From Halothiobacillus sp. (GTDB lineage Bacteria; Pseudomonadota; Gammaproteobacteria; Halothiobacillales; Halothiobacillaceae): a stretch of DNA of 64,000 bases. Below are positions 17,232 to 25,911 of this stretch, piece by piece. The DNA lies in NCBI GenBank assembly GCA_016278265.1, contig JADQCE010000001.1:496001-560000 (forward strand), in the 5' to 3' direction. The notes beneath the pieces were generated by a model. The model saw only the letters and a list, made by a program, of their open reading frames with translations. It was not told the origin of the DNA and searched no databases. Positions within the stretch are counted from its first letter, which is position 1, and each line of letters opens with the position of its first letter. Made by a program: the position numbers and the translations under genes.

Positions 17232-18156
17232 CGTCGCTGTTCCCCTCGATCACGCGCGGCTCGTGGCTCTTGTGGCTGCGGCCGATCAGATCCCTGAGAC
17301 TTTCCACGGACTTGGCGGTGCGCTCCTGGTAATCGAGAACCGAGTCGCGGGCGGCATGCTGGTCTGCCAGATGACCGCGCAGCGTGGCTTCCTCGCCCTG
17401 CTGCTTGGCCGTCATGCCCATGTCCTCGAGGGTCATGTTGTTCTTCTGGATGAAGTCGATCAGGTGCTTGAGCAGCGGGTGGGCCTTGATCTCGTTGAGC
17501 GTGCGGTGCTCGCCGGTGGCCTTGTCGAAAAACTCGACCAGCTGGATCTGCCCGGTCTCGTTGTCCTTTGTCCAGACCGGCACGATCTGCCGCGGGCCGC
17601 CGTCCTGGGCGATCGATAGGATCATGTCGTTGATCATCCCTTGAAGCGCCGCCTGGTTGCCGCCTTGCAGCTGCTTGAGCAGCGAGACGTCGCCGGTGTC
17701 GGTGGCAATCTGGTACTGCATCATCAGCTCGGCGCGCTTCATGCACGCCTTGTGCTCGGTGCCACAGCCGTTGTTGAGGTACTCGCAGCCGTCGCAGGCC
17801 GGGTACTGGCCGGGCCGGGCGGGGAAATACGTGGCGGTCCGGGCGAACATGCCGTGCTTCATGGCGTTGAAGCGGGAAACCTGCGACTGGCGGCCACCCT
17901 CGAGGTTTTCCAGGGAGCGAGCACGGCCGTCGTCGGTCTTCGGGCCGGTGGCGTGAGCGTGGGCCTTGAGCAGGTTCCGCTCCCACGCCGCCTGGGCGGC
18001 TTCCTCTCCGCACTCTGGGCACGGGGCGAAGTAGTCCCACGGATGCCACGGGGTCGCCGGCTGCTCGACCACGCGGACCGGCGCGCCTTCCCACTGATGA
18101 CCGCATTCGCGGCACCGGAATCGGATCTGTTCGAGCTGGTCGGGCTTGTCAGACAC
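17224..18156 (-). CDS. Terminase small subunit-like protein with N-terminal zinc ribbon
   Basis: This 310-residue protein starts at GTG 18156. N-terminal cysteine pairs (CRECG and CPECG) form a zinc ribbon, and a further cysteine group follows (CDGCEYLNNGC). The middle, 'GRARSLENLEGGRQSQVSRFNAMKHG', is typical of proteins encoded just before TerL in Mu-like prophages. It is the first gene of the rightmost structural transcript and should recognise packaging DNA. Confidence 0.7.
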   Translation of the reverse strand: MSDKPDQLEQIRFRCRECGHQWEGAPVRVVEQPATPWHPWDYFAPCPECGEEAAQAAWERNLLKAHAHATGPKTDDGRARSLENLEGGRQSQVSRFNAMKHGMFARTATYFPARPGQYPACDGCEYLNNGCGTEHKACMKRAELMMQYQIATDTGDVSLLKQLQGGNQAALQGMINDMILSIAQDGGPRQIVPVWTKDNETGQIQLVEFFDKATGEHRTLNEIKAHPLLKHLIDFIQKNNMTLEDMGMTAKQQGEEATLRGHLADQHAARDSVLDYQERTAKSVESLRDLIGRSHKSHEPRVIEGNSDDG

Positions 18157-18680
18157 GCGGCGAATCCAACCGGTTGATATATCGGCCGATTGTACCCGAA
18201 AACGGGCATCAGTGCCCGAAACCGCGCACGCGCCCCGCGCTGAACTTCAAACCCGTGCAGATAGCCAGGTACCCACCTCCCCACCTGGGGGTAGCGGACC
18301 ACTATGCCGACCCCCCACCCATACCCAGGCACCCGGGATTCCAGAGTTTGAACTGCGGGTAAGTGAGATCAGGCACCCACACCAACCGCGCCAGCAAGCC
18401 ACCACCACACGGCTGAACTGCGGGTAATGACAAAAGGCGCAGTTTGATATCCCCGTTTCAGAGGCCAGTTTCCAGAGGTGCCACATCCAGACGGCAACAT
18501 CGGAGTAGAGCGGGGTGGAAGAGGAAGAGTGCCCACCCCTATAGGGGTTCTGTCCCCCTAACAGAGAGGGGAAGGCGTGCCTCGGGCCATGGTGGATACC
18601 GTGGCGGGGTCGTGCTCAGAAAGGCCGGGATCTGATCTCCACCAGGTGGACCTGATCAGATTTGGCGGGAGTTGAGCAGG
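18157..18680. promoter_or_regulatory. Non-coding region between terminase and integrase with operator-like repeats
   Basis: No convincing gene is seen in these ~520 bp. Overlapping dyads lie at 18195-18218 (CCCG-AAAA-CGGG and CGGGCA-TCAG-TGCCCG), just upstream of TerS. A 14-bp direct repeat TGAACTGCGGGTAA occurs at 18349-18362 and 18414-18427. A nested palindrome at 18630-18661 (ATCTGATC...GATCAGAT around TCCACC-A-GGTGGA) follows the integrase stop. These could serve phage control or site-specific recombination. Confidence 0.5.
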
Positions 18681-19682
18681 TCAGAGATGACGGGCGAGAT
18701 CGGAGACGGGGGTCTGGATCCGGGAGAGCGGGCTGGACTTGGCCACCGACTTGGAGAGGGTGCGCATGGCCAGCTGGGTGTAGATCGTGGTGGTGCGCAC
18801 GTCGGCGTGCCCCATCAGCGACTGGATCTTGCGCAGATCCTCGCCTCCTTCGGCCAGCTCCGTGCCGTACAGGTGGCGCAGGGCATGCGGGTGCAGCTGG
18901 GCACGAGGTATGCCGGCATCGTCACCGTAGCGGCACAGCATCTCGTTGACGGCCGAGCGATGCAGGCGGCGCGCCTCGCCGAAATACTCGTGCGCTTTCA
19001 CCATCCGGTTGGCCGTCGAGACGAACAGCACCCGGTCGCCATCCGGCAGGGTGCGGTCGATCGCCTCGAGGTCAGGGTGGCCGAGGTAGGCGCGAATCAT
19101 CAGCTTGGTCTCGTGTGGCGCCGGGATCAGTCGCTCCTTGCGCCCCTTCTCCCGAACGCGGATCACCAGCCACTCGCGGCCGTCGTCATCGAGGACGAAC
19201 TGCAGGTCGCTCTCGTTCATGGCGACCAGGCCGGAAACCCGAACGCCGCAGCCAACCAGCACCGAGATCATCGCCGCGTCTCGCACACCCAGGAAAGTGT
19301 CGAGGTCCGGCGCCATCATCAGGGACTCGGCGTGCTTGAGCTCCATGGCGCGCGGCAGGGGGGAACCGGACTTGGGGTAAGGGAGATCCCGCGCCGGGTT
19401 GTCCTGGCGCACACCATTACGCCGCAGCCACCGGTAGAAGCCCCGAAGGGCAGCCACGATCGGGCGGCGCGCTCGAGGGCTTATCCCGTTCCGATGCGAC
19501 TCCAGTCCCGCGAAATCCTCGACCCTGACCTCGGATGCGGCAGGGAGAGAAGAATCACGCGCAGCCAGGTACCCAGCGAACCGGACCAATGTCAGGCGGT
19601 ACTTTTCGAGCGTGCGAACCGACCGGCCCTGGTTGTGCTCGAGCCAGTCCAGCCAGTTCTGGATCAGTTCGTCGTCAGTCAT
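18681..19682 (-). CDS. Tyrosine recombinase, prophage integrase (XerC/D-like)
   Basis: This is a 333-residue protein from ATG 19682 (an upstream extension to 19847 lacks coding character). It has an N-terminal SAM-like domain (LIQNWLDWLEHNQGRSVRTLEKYR). The catalytic set is Arg148 (CGVRVSGL), Lys in 'REKGRKER', His266-x-x-Arg269 (HPHALRH), His292 (LMGHADVRTT) and nucleophile Tyr301. It should integrate the prophage, plausibly at the adjacent tRNA-Val gene. This contrasts with Mu itself, which uses a DDE transposase. Confidence 0.88.
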   Translation of the reverse strand: MTDDELIQNWLDWLEHNQGRSVRTLEKYRLTLVRFAGYLAARDSSLPAASEVRVEDFAGLESHRNGISPRARRPIVAALRGFYRWLRRNGVRQDNPARDLPYPKSGSPLPRAMELKHAESLMMAPDLDTFLGVRDAAMISVLVGCGVRVSGLVAMNESDLQFVLDDDGREWLVIRVREKGRKERLIPAPHETKLMIRAYLGHPDLEAIDRTLPDGDRVLFVSTANRMVKAHEYFGEARRLHRSAVNEMLCRYGDDAGIPRAQLHPHALRHLYGTELAEGGEDLRKIQSLMGHADVRTTTIYTQLAMRTLSKSVAKSSPLSRIQTPVSDLARHL

Positions 19683-19714
19683 CGCATTCCCGGAGGGGAG
19701 GGGGAGAAAAACCC

Positions 19715-20003
19715 GTGGCACCGTGGCACCGCCCTTCCAGTATAGCGAAACATTGTAAAAACAACGATTTGCGGGCTCATCCGGTGCCACAGAATAGCCC
19801 GTGGCACAGCCTCTAATCTGTGGCACCCCTCCAGACGCCCGTGGCAAATCCGTGGCACCGCTTTTCCTGCCTGGCAGGGCCCCTATTCCTTCCTTCCTTC
19901 CTTTTTTTCAAAGAGATAGAGAGATAGAGATAGGGGGTTGAACGAAAAGCGCCGGGTGGCAAAAACTGCACAAATCGTGGCAAATAGCAGGTGTTCCGTG
20001 GCA
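19715..20003. repeat. Array of ten GTGGCA motifs upstream of the integrase
   Basis: GTGGCA occurs at 19715, 19723, 19801, 19820, 19841, 19852, 19956, 19977 and 19998, plus one inverted copy (TGCCAC) at 19785. Most copies are followed by CC, CA or AA. Several spacings are multiples of helical turns: 21 bp (19820-19841, 19956-19977, 19977-19998) and 11 bp (19841-19852). The array lies between the integrase start and tRNA-Val. It resembles protein-binding iterons or integrase arm sites. A CCTT run and a GAGATA-type run lie within it (~19887-19934). The flanking 19683-20275 holds no convincing gene. Confidence 0.6.
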
Positions 20004-20275
20004 AAACGGCGGGGCGTTGCGGCGCGTGTTTGCTCTGAAAACAACAGGTTGGATGCGAAGGGGGCCGGAAACCACGGGTTTTCGGTTCTCCCCCTCTATG
20101 GGAAATGGATGTGCGCGCACAGACACGCGTCATTAGGGGCGCGTATAGGGGAGGTGGGGCTCGATCGACCAGGACGCTAAGGCTCGCCTGGAGAGGCCGA
20201 ATCGGCGCCGTAGAGCGCCGGGATTTTGGAAGAATTTTGGAACTTTTTTGGAACCGGCCTTTTCGACCGCCCACG

Positions 20276-20309
20276 AAAAAGCCCGGCAAGCGTGATGCTG
20301 CCGGGCTTT
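20276..20309 (-). terminator. Intrinsic terminator downstream of tRNA-Val
   Basis: On the minus strand GCCCGGCAGCATCACGCT continues into TGCCGGGC and then TTTTT, just after the tRNA 3' end at 20315. Confidence 0.8.
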
Positions 20310-20314
20310 AGTGT

Positions 20315-20390
20315 TGGTAGGCGCGATTGGATTCGAACCAACGACCCCCACCATGTCAAGGTGGTGCTCTAACCAACTGAGCTACGCGCC
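20315..20390 (-). tRNA. tRNA-Val (anticodon GAC)
   Basis: The minus strand folds as a full 76-nt cloverleaf: acceptor GGCGCGT/CGCGCCT, D arm AGCTCAGTTGGTTAGAGC, anticodon loop TTGACAT (GAC), T arm with GGTTCGAATCC, and an encoded CCA end. The 3' half faces the prophage integrase and the 5' side faces a second integrative module, so either or both may use this gene as attachment site. Confidence 0.96.
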
Positions 20391-20635
20391 TGTCGTCGAA
20401 CGGATGCGCATTCTACCGGGTCCGATTGGCCTGTCAACACTCAATTTTATCCTAGCAAAAACATGTGGTTGCAGTAGCCGGTTTCGTGGTCGGCCCAGCC
20501 GTGAGTAGCCGTTGGTAGACCGCCCCGTTTAATCGACATCAGCCCTCAAAATGTCCCTGGGCCCAAATTGGGCCCACGTTGAGACGCTCCCGCAATCACG
20601 CCGTCGGTCTCAACGAGTACCACACACATCTGGTC

Positions 20636-20839
20636 TCAGGGCTTCCTGCCAGGCTGGTCTTTCTCAAATTCATCGAGATACCGGTCAATCGCTGCTCGAA
20701 CAATATCTGCCCGGGGCGGTATTTCCCCTTCAGTCTTCAAGAGCTCGGATCGGCGGTTGTCGATCCGGCGCAGGGTCTCGTCGTCCAGGCGGATATTTAC
20801 CTGCTTCTGATGAGTGCGGCCAGTTTTCATCTGAGTCAA
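20636..20839 (-). CDS. Ribbon-helix-helix DNA-binding protein
   Basis: This is a 67-residue protein with the RHH pattern: a basic start, strand 'QVNIRLDDETLRRIDNRRSEL', then 'PPRADIVRAAIDRYLDEFE'. Such proteins act as dimeric repressors of small operons. It is transcribed away from the HTH-integrase operon. The 154 bp between them probably carry both promoters, so it is a candidate controller of the integrase. The start could also be the internal ATG four codons later. Confidence 0.7.
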   Translation of the reverse strand: MTQMKTGRTHQKQVNIRLDDETLRRIDNRRSELLKTEGEIPPRADIVRAAIDRYLDEFEKDQPGRKP

Positions 20840-20993
20840 TTCTCGCTCATGTGATGGGGGTCGAGAGCGTCACAAAGCTCCCGACAGAGGCGGCTTCTAG
20901 TCTAGCGGCAAATTAATTAGCAGGATATTGGTAGGCATGTACGTTGAGTCTAGTCGCATAGCGGCTATCCACTCACACAAAGAGGTAAACGTA

Positions 20994-21215
20994 ATGACGT
21001 ACATGACCTCCGAGCAACTCGCCGAGAAGCTCAACTACACCACGCGCTACGTGCGCAACATCCTCACGCACGAAGTCCTCGTCGAGGGGCGGCACTACAT
21101 CCGCCCTTTTGGTCGGCGCCGGATTCTGTATCTCTGGGAAAACATTGAGACGGACATGTTCCAGGACGCCGTACCGGATATTCCGATGGCAAATGGGGAG
21201 AAGTGCCATGGGTAA
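20994..21215 (+). CDS. Small HTH protein, excisionase/AlpA-like
   Basis: This is a 73-residue protein from ATG 20994, with AGAGGT upstream. The N-terminal 'MTSEQLAEKLNYTTRYVRNIL' and 'GRHYIRPFGRRRILYLWENIE' form the winged HTH seen in excisionase/MerR-like regulators that accompany DUF3596-type integrases. Its stop overlaps the integrase start by 8 bp, indicating translational coupling. Confidence 0.75.
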   Translation: MTYMTSEQLAEKLNYTTRYVRNILTHEVLVEGRHYIRPFGRRRILYLWENIETDMFQDAVPDIPMANGEKCHG

Positions 21216-22470
21216 GATTCGAGTGCGCGAAGAGACCAACCGTCTGTATTTCGATTTCCGCTACAAGGGTGTCCGGTGTCGTGAGTACACCGCCTTGCCG
21301 GATACCCCAGCCAATCGTAAGCGGATGGAAGGACTGTTGAGGCGGATCGAAGCCGAAATCATCGCCGGCGTTTTCGATTACGGGAAGACCTTTCCCGGTA
21401 GTCGTCGGATTGAACGGTTGGCCCCGCCTCGGCCTATCGATTCAGATGCCACCGAGGCGCCCCCTAGTCAGCAGGCGGTCTCTCCAAGTGAGCCCGATAG
21501 GCCCGAAACACCGCTCTTCCAGGAGTTCATCGACGAATGGATGGGCGAGAAGGAGGTGGAGTGGAAACGCTCCTACCAGAAGAAGCAGGTCGACATCGTG
21601 AATCTGTACCTGCGCCCCGAGTTCGGCAAGAAAAGTGTCAGCGACATCACCCGTGCTGATCTGCTGAAGTACCGTGCCTACCTCGCCAAAGATGCGCACG
21701 GTACGAAGACCCTCTCAGGCGCTCGTGTGAACCAGATCATGAATCTGCTTAAGCAGGTGCTGGACGAGGCCGCTGACCGCTTCGACTTTATCACGCCGTA
21801 TGTCCGCATCAAGCCGGTCAAGCAGGGGCGCAGCAAGGTCGATCCGTTCAGCCTTGACGAGGTGCGTTCGTTCCTCCACGAGGTTGATCCGCATTGGAGG
21901 CCGTACTTCACGGTGCGGTTCTTCACCGGTATGCGCACCTCCGAAATCGACGGTCTGAAATGGCGATACGTCTTCTTTGATCGCCGCGAGATCGTGGTCG
22001 AGGAAACGCTGGTGCATGGCTTGGAGGACACGCCCAAGACGGCGACCTCCTATCGAACGATTCAGATGAACCAACTGGTGTTCGATGCCTTACAGGAGCA
22101 ATGGGAGCGGACAGGCCAAACCGATGGCTTCGTCTTCCAGAGCAAGCGGGGCGAGCCTGTCCGATACCGCAACGTCAACAACCGAGTCTGGTACCCAACG
22201 TTGAAGAAGGCCGGTCTGAAGAAACGCAATCCGTACCAGACACGACACACGGCGGCGACCCTGTGGCTTGCCTCTGGAGAAAGCCCGGAATGGATCGCGC
22301 GGCAGATGGGACACAGCAACACCAAGATGCTGTTCACCGTCTATTCGCGCTACGTGCCCAACCTGACTAGGCAAGACGGGTCGGCGTTCGAGCGATTGTT
22401 AGCTCGTAACTTTGTGAAGCCATGCCTTGCCGATGCAGGAGAGCACGAAGAGGAGGGTGGTCATGAGTGA
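21208..22470 (+). CDS. Tyrosine recombinase, integrase with N-terminal arm-binding domain (DUF3596 type)
   Basis: This is a 420-residue protein. Residues 1-55 form a small beta arm-binding domain (GKIRVREETNRLYFDFRYKGVRCREYT). Core-binding helices lie at ~110-190. The catalytic domain shows Arg in FFTGMRTSEIDGL, 'PYQTRHTAATLWLAS', 'QMGHSN' and Tyr in 'TVYSRYVPN'. The variant YQTRH box is normal in this subfamily. It is the first large gene of a five-gene module (20.6-23.5 kb) separate from the prophage on the other side of tRNA-Val. Confidence 0.9.
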   Translation: MGKIRVREETNRLYFDFRYKGVRCREYTALPDTPANRKRMEGLLRRIEAEIIAGVFDYGKTFPGSRRIERLAPPRPIDSDATEAPPSQQAVSPSEPDRPETPLFQEFIDEWMGEKEVEWKRSYQKKQVDIVNLYLRPEFGKKSVSDITRADLLKYRAYLAKDAHGTKTLSGARVNQIMNLLKQVLDEAADRFDFITPYVRIKPVKQGRSKVDPFSLDEVRSFLHEVDPHWRPYFTVRFFTGMRTSEIDGLKWRYVFFDRREIVVEETLVHGLEDTPKTATSYRTIQMNQLVFDALQEQWERTGQTDGFVFQSKRGEPVRYRNVNNRVWYPTLKKAGLKKRNPYQTRHTAATLWLASGESPEWIARQMGHSNTKMLFTVYSRYVPNLTRQDGSAFERLLARNFVKPCLADAGEHEEEGGHE

Positions 22471-22702
22471 GCAGCGCATCATTGAACGGATGGCCGAAGC
22501 ACTATTGGTTGTCTCCCAGGCCCGGGTGTCACACCGGGCCAGCGAGACTGGAATGCCTCGCACCTCCGGCGAAATGCAACGCTGGATTCGGGCTGTGCTC
22601 AGTGATCCGGACGAGCAATTTGCCGTCATCATCTTGCCCCACTTGATCGCACGGCTGGATAGCTGTGCCAACGCTTCGAACAAGGAGGTTCGTCTTGGAT
22701 AA
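22463..22702 (+). CDS. Small helical protein in integrase operon, unknown function
   Basis: This is a 79-residue protein starting at ATG 22463, overlapping the integrase stop. The sequence (MSEQRIIERMAEALLVVSQARVSHRASE) is mostly helical with no membrane or metal motif. Its stop overlaps the TTG start of the following HD protein. Coupling on both sides suggests the three proteins are made together. Confidence 0.6.
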   Translation: MSEQRIIERMAEALLVVSQARVSHRASETGMPRTSGEMQRWIRAVLSDPDEQFAVIILPHLIARLDSCANASNKEVRLG

Positions 22703-23525
22703 CACGCAGATGGAACAGTGGATCGGGCAGCGCGGTCGGACGATCATTGCCCGCATCAACCGGTGGGATCAGAAGGTTGATTGCAACGGAAGTCGGTTTT
22801 GGAACTGCAGCTTCGTCACCGCCCACGGCCCCTGCCAAGGGAGGATTTGGCCAGACGACCAGTCCACCACGGTGCCCAATGAGCTTCGCACTGACACCTG
22901 GTATGTGGTGGTGTCGGCCCCGGGGCAGCGGCAAACAGAGTCCTACAACCGTTTGGCCATGATCCTGTCATTGCCCGAGGCCTTGTCATCCTTCGATACG
23001 CCGGGGTTTGCTGATGGCGGACGGTACGGAGACTGGATTGGCTTTTTGGCGTGGTTTAAAGAGATTGACAACCCGGCGCTTCAGTCATTCGTCCTGCAGG
23101 TGTTCTTCGATGAACAGGTGCGCGACTCGTTCTTTAGTTTGCCTGCGAGCCGTCGTCACCATCACTCATGGCCAGGCGGGCTGGTTGAGCACTCCCTGGA
23201 GGTTGCGCAACTGGTCTCATCACACCGGTTGATCCACAACTCGTTCGAGCGATGGGTTTGCTCGGTAGCCGGCTTGTTTCATGACCTGGGCAAGGTGCGG
23301 ACGCTGAATGCCAACGCATTTCAACGGCGGCACTCCGAGCTTTTAGATCATGAGAGCCTGACCCTCGAAATGCTTGCTCAGCCTCTGGCATGGCTGGACC
23401 GGGTTGACCCCGATGCGGCTCACGTGCTCCGTTACGCCCTGAACTGGGATCCAAAGAAGGCGCCACGACCTCTGGAGCCCGCCGTCATGGCGATCCGAGA
23501 AGCCGACCGCATGAGTGCAGCGTAA
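22695..23525 (+). CDS. HD-domain protein related to the TraI/MobH N-terminal region
   Basis: This is a 276-residue protein. The best start is TTG 22695, six bases after a strong AAGGAGG. The metal-dependent HD domain is visible: 'RRHHHSWPGGLVEHSLEVAQLV', 'VAGLFHDLGKVRTL' and 'ELLDHESLTLEML'. The HHxxxGGLxxHxLEV form is shared with the N-terminal HD domain of MobH/TraI relaxases of integrative conjugative elements, but no relaxase domain follows. An N-terminal ~120-residue region may bind nucleic acid. It may be an HD nuclease/phosphohydrolase for the element. Confidence 0.7.
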   Translation: MDNTQMEQWIGQRGRTIIARINRWDQKVDCNGSRFWNCSFVTAHGPCQGRIWPDDQSTTVPNELRTDTWYVVVSAPGQRQTESYNRLAMILSLPEALSSFDTPGFADGGRYGDWIGFLAWFKEIDNPALQSFVLQVFFDEQVRDSFFSLPASRRHHHSWPGGLVEHSLEVAQLVSSHRLIHNSFERWVCSVAGLFHDLGKVRTLNANAFQRRHSELLDHESLTLEMLAQPLAWLDRVDPDAAHVLRYALNWDPKKAPRPLEPAVMAIREADRMSAA

Positions 23526-23674
23526 GCGCCAAGGCAATCGCCTTTGCTAACTCCTCAAATGACCGTCGATTCGCCACGCTCGATGGTCCGGGGCCCAAGA
23601 CTCGATTCTGGCGACCGTCGGCGGATCCCCGGGTATTGCAGGGACCGAGTTAATCGGACCGAGCTCCATTGACG

Positions 23675-23712
23675 GCCAGCAACCCATCTGATGATGGGTT
23701 GCTGGCTTTTTT
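23675..23712 (+). terminator. Strong intrinsic terminator after the HD gene
   Basis: A perfect 14-bp stem (GCCAGCAACCCATC and its complement) with a TGAT loop is followed by TTTTTT. It ends the integrase operon. The remaining bases to 23936 hold no recognisable feature. Confidence 0.85.
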
Positions 23713-23936
23713 ATGATCGACAGGAAAGCCCGACGCGGCCTGTTCAACGGGGGTGAGAGTGTTTAGAAAACCGGGGGCGATTCAGTTTGATTAAATCGGC
23801 TGTGGGTCGGCGTTGAATCGTTTCGACGGATCTTGATTCGTCGGAATTGTGAAATGCCCCAACTTTCCTTGACACATCCAAGGGCCTCCTAACGGACAAA
23901 CGTTCTGTGGGTCGGGAACGATTCATTTTCATCGTG

Positions 23937-25808
23937 TCATAATGTTTTGTAGTTCCTGAGGCGGCCACGTCCTGCTCGCTTGGCGTGATACATGGCGATG
24001 TCAGCCTGCCGGAGTAGTGTTTCGTCGTCGACTTCCGCGTTTTGCGGATAGAAAGTCACCCCGACGCTGGCCGATAGCCTGATATCGCGACCATCAATTA
24101 CTCGATCACGTGCGGCGGCTTTAAGTAAGCGCTCTAGTACTGGCTGGGCGTTGGCGTCGAGATCGAGGTTGGGGAGTAGGACGACGAACTCGTCGCCACT
24201 AATGCGAGACAGAGTGTCCGAGGCGCGCAATTCCTCCGCTAAATCCTCAGCCATAAACTTAAGCAATCGATCACCGATATCGTGACCGTGTCGATCGTTG
24301 ATGGCCTTAAATCCATCGAGGTCAAGAAAGGCGATTGCCAGAGTTTTCCCGTTTCGGCGAGAGGCAGCCATGTTTTGGCGTAGCCGGTCGGCCATGAGCA
24401 CGCGGTTGGGCAGCCCAGTCAATACATCGTGAGACGCACGGTACTCAAGCTCTTTTTGATAATTCTTGACATCGGTGATGTCCGAAGCAAGCGCAATGTA
24501 ATTGCAGGGACGATCCTGCGCATCGTGTATTAGGCTGATGGTCAGACGTTCGGCATACAACTCGCCCGCCTTGTTGTAATTCCAGACTTCCCCGGACCAG
24601 TGCCCAGTGCTCTGGAGGCAGTTGCGCATTTCCCGGTAGAAATCTCGGCTATGTAGACCCGACTGGAAGAGCTTGGGGGTGTGGCCAATGACTTCCTCAC
24701 GCTTCCAGCCGGTCATGCGGGTGAAGGCCTGGTTCACATCGATAATGCGCGCGCCGAGGTCGGTGATCATGATGGCCTCGTTCGCCTGTGAGAATACGCT
24801 GGCCGCGAGCCACAGTTCCTGTTCCATCCGTTTCCGTTGGGAGATGTCGTGGAGGGTGCCCCACATCTTTTGTGGTTCGCCTCCTGGTGCCCATTCGAGA
24901 ATGCGCCCCTGCGCCAGCGTCCATATCGTGTTGCCGTCGCGGCAGCACATGCGCGCTTCGATCTCGCAGGTATCCCGCTTGCCTTCGCGGCATGCGGCCA
25001 GCGAGCGGGCTACTGATGCGCGGTCATTTTCATGGACGAGTGCCTGCCAGGCATCGATCGTGATCGGTGCGAGTTCGCTGGGTGCGTAACCGAGCATTTC
25101 CGTCCAGCGTTTGTTGCAGGTCATCGCGCCGGAATCGATTTGCCACTCCCAGGTGCCTGCGTGGGTCCCCTGGATCACATTGCTGAGCCGGCTGCGTTCG
25201 CGCTTGAGGGTGTCGGCCGCTTTCTCGCGCTCGGTCACGTCATGCAGGATCGAGAAAACGTAAGCGCTACCTTCCCGATCACGAAACGAGGTGACATGGA
25301 CTTCCAGAGTTTTGGTCTCGCCGTTGCGCAGACGGTGGGTATGCAGGTGGCAGGTGGGTGAGGGCATTTCCACCTGGATGCTCCGCCACCAGTGTTGGCA
25401 TGGCGAGTCCCACAGCTCGTTCAGCGGTCGTCCGATCAGGCTTTGTTGGGACCAGCCGTAAAAATCCGCAGCTGCCTGGTTTGCATTGACGATTCGGCCG
25501 GTTTCGGCGTTGGTGAGCACCAGCATCGATGTATTTTCCTCAAAGCAATGCTGCAAGCGCTTCATTTCCGGTTGGCAGGCTTTGGTCACTCGGCGGCCGC
25601 GAAGCCACCATCCGATTGCTAGCGCGGCCGCAGATAATGTGACCCCGGTGAGCATGTCACCGGTGTTCAGTAGCGCTTCGTTCTCGATGGCGGCGCGTGT
25701 AACGGTCTGCTCGGCGAAGGCCTTTTTCTGGTTTGCCAGCCAAGCCGGCGTCATCATCAGTGGTGCACGGGCATGAAGCAAAAACAGGGATCTGAATCGG
25801 GCTTGCAT
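23937..25808 (-). CDS. Membrane PAS-PAS-PAS-GGDEF diguanylate cyclase
   Basis: This is a 623-residue protein. One membrane helix lies at ~51-69 (MLTGVTLSAAALAIGWWL). Three PAS domains follow (~85-205 'FEENTSMLVLTNAETGRIVNANQAA'; ~210-330 'GTWEWQIDSG'; ~335-455 'ANEAIMITDLGARIIDVNQAFTRMTGW'). A GGDEF domain follows from ~460 (ELEYRASHDVLTGLPNR). The active-site loop reads SGDEF at ~537 and an inhibitory-site RxxD lies five residues before it (RASD). It should make cyclic di-GMP with product inhibition. No EAL domain is present. It is a single gene with no co-transcribed partner. Confidence 0.88.
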   Translation of the reverse strand: MQARFRSLFLLHARAPLMMTPAWLANQKKAFAEQTVTRAAIENEALLNTGDMLTGVTLSAAALAIGWWLRGRRVTKACQPEMKRLQHCFEENTSMLVLTNAETGRIVNANQAAADFYGWSQQSLIGRPLNELWDSPCQHWWRSIQVEMPSPTCHLHTHRLRNGETKTLEVHVTSFRDREGSAYVFSILHDVTEREKAADTLKRERSRLSNVIQGTHAGTWEWQIDSGAMTCNKRWTEMLGYAPSELAPITIDAWQALVHENDRASVARSLAACREGKRDTCEIEARMCCRDGNTIWTLAQGRILEWAPGGEPQKMWGTLHDISQRKRMEQELWLAASVFSQANEAIMITDLGARIIDVNQAFTRMTGWKREEVIGHTPKLFQSGLHSRDFYREMRNCLQSTGHWSGEVWNYNKAGELYAERLTISLIHDAQDRPCNYIALASDITDVKNYQKELEYRASHDVLTGLPNRVLMADRLRQNMAASRRNGKTLAIAFLDLDGFKAINDRHGHDIGDRLLKFMAEDLAEELRASDTLSRISGDEFVVLLPNLDLDANAQPVLERLLKAAARDRVIDGRDIRLSASVGVTFYPQNAEVDDETLLRQADIAMYHAKRAGRGRLRNYKTL

Positions 25809-25840
25809 GTGCTTGTATCCGGATGCGAAAGGGTATTACC

Positions 25841-25868
25841 AAAAAAGCTCGCCCCTGGGGGGGCGAGC
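25841..25868 (-). terminator. Intrinsic terminator after the porin gene
   Basis: On the minus strand GCTCGCCCC/GGGGCGAGC with a 4-nt loop is followed by TTTTTT, 44 bp past the porin stop. Confidence 0.85.
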
Positions 25869-25911
25869 AGGCACTGGCAATGGAAACGATGAAAAGCGAC
25901 GGGGTCGAGGG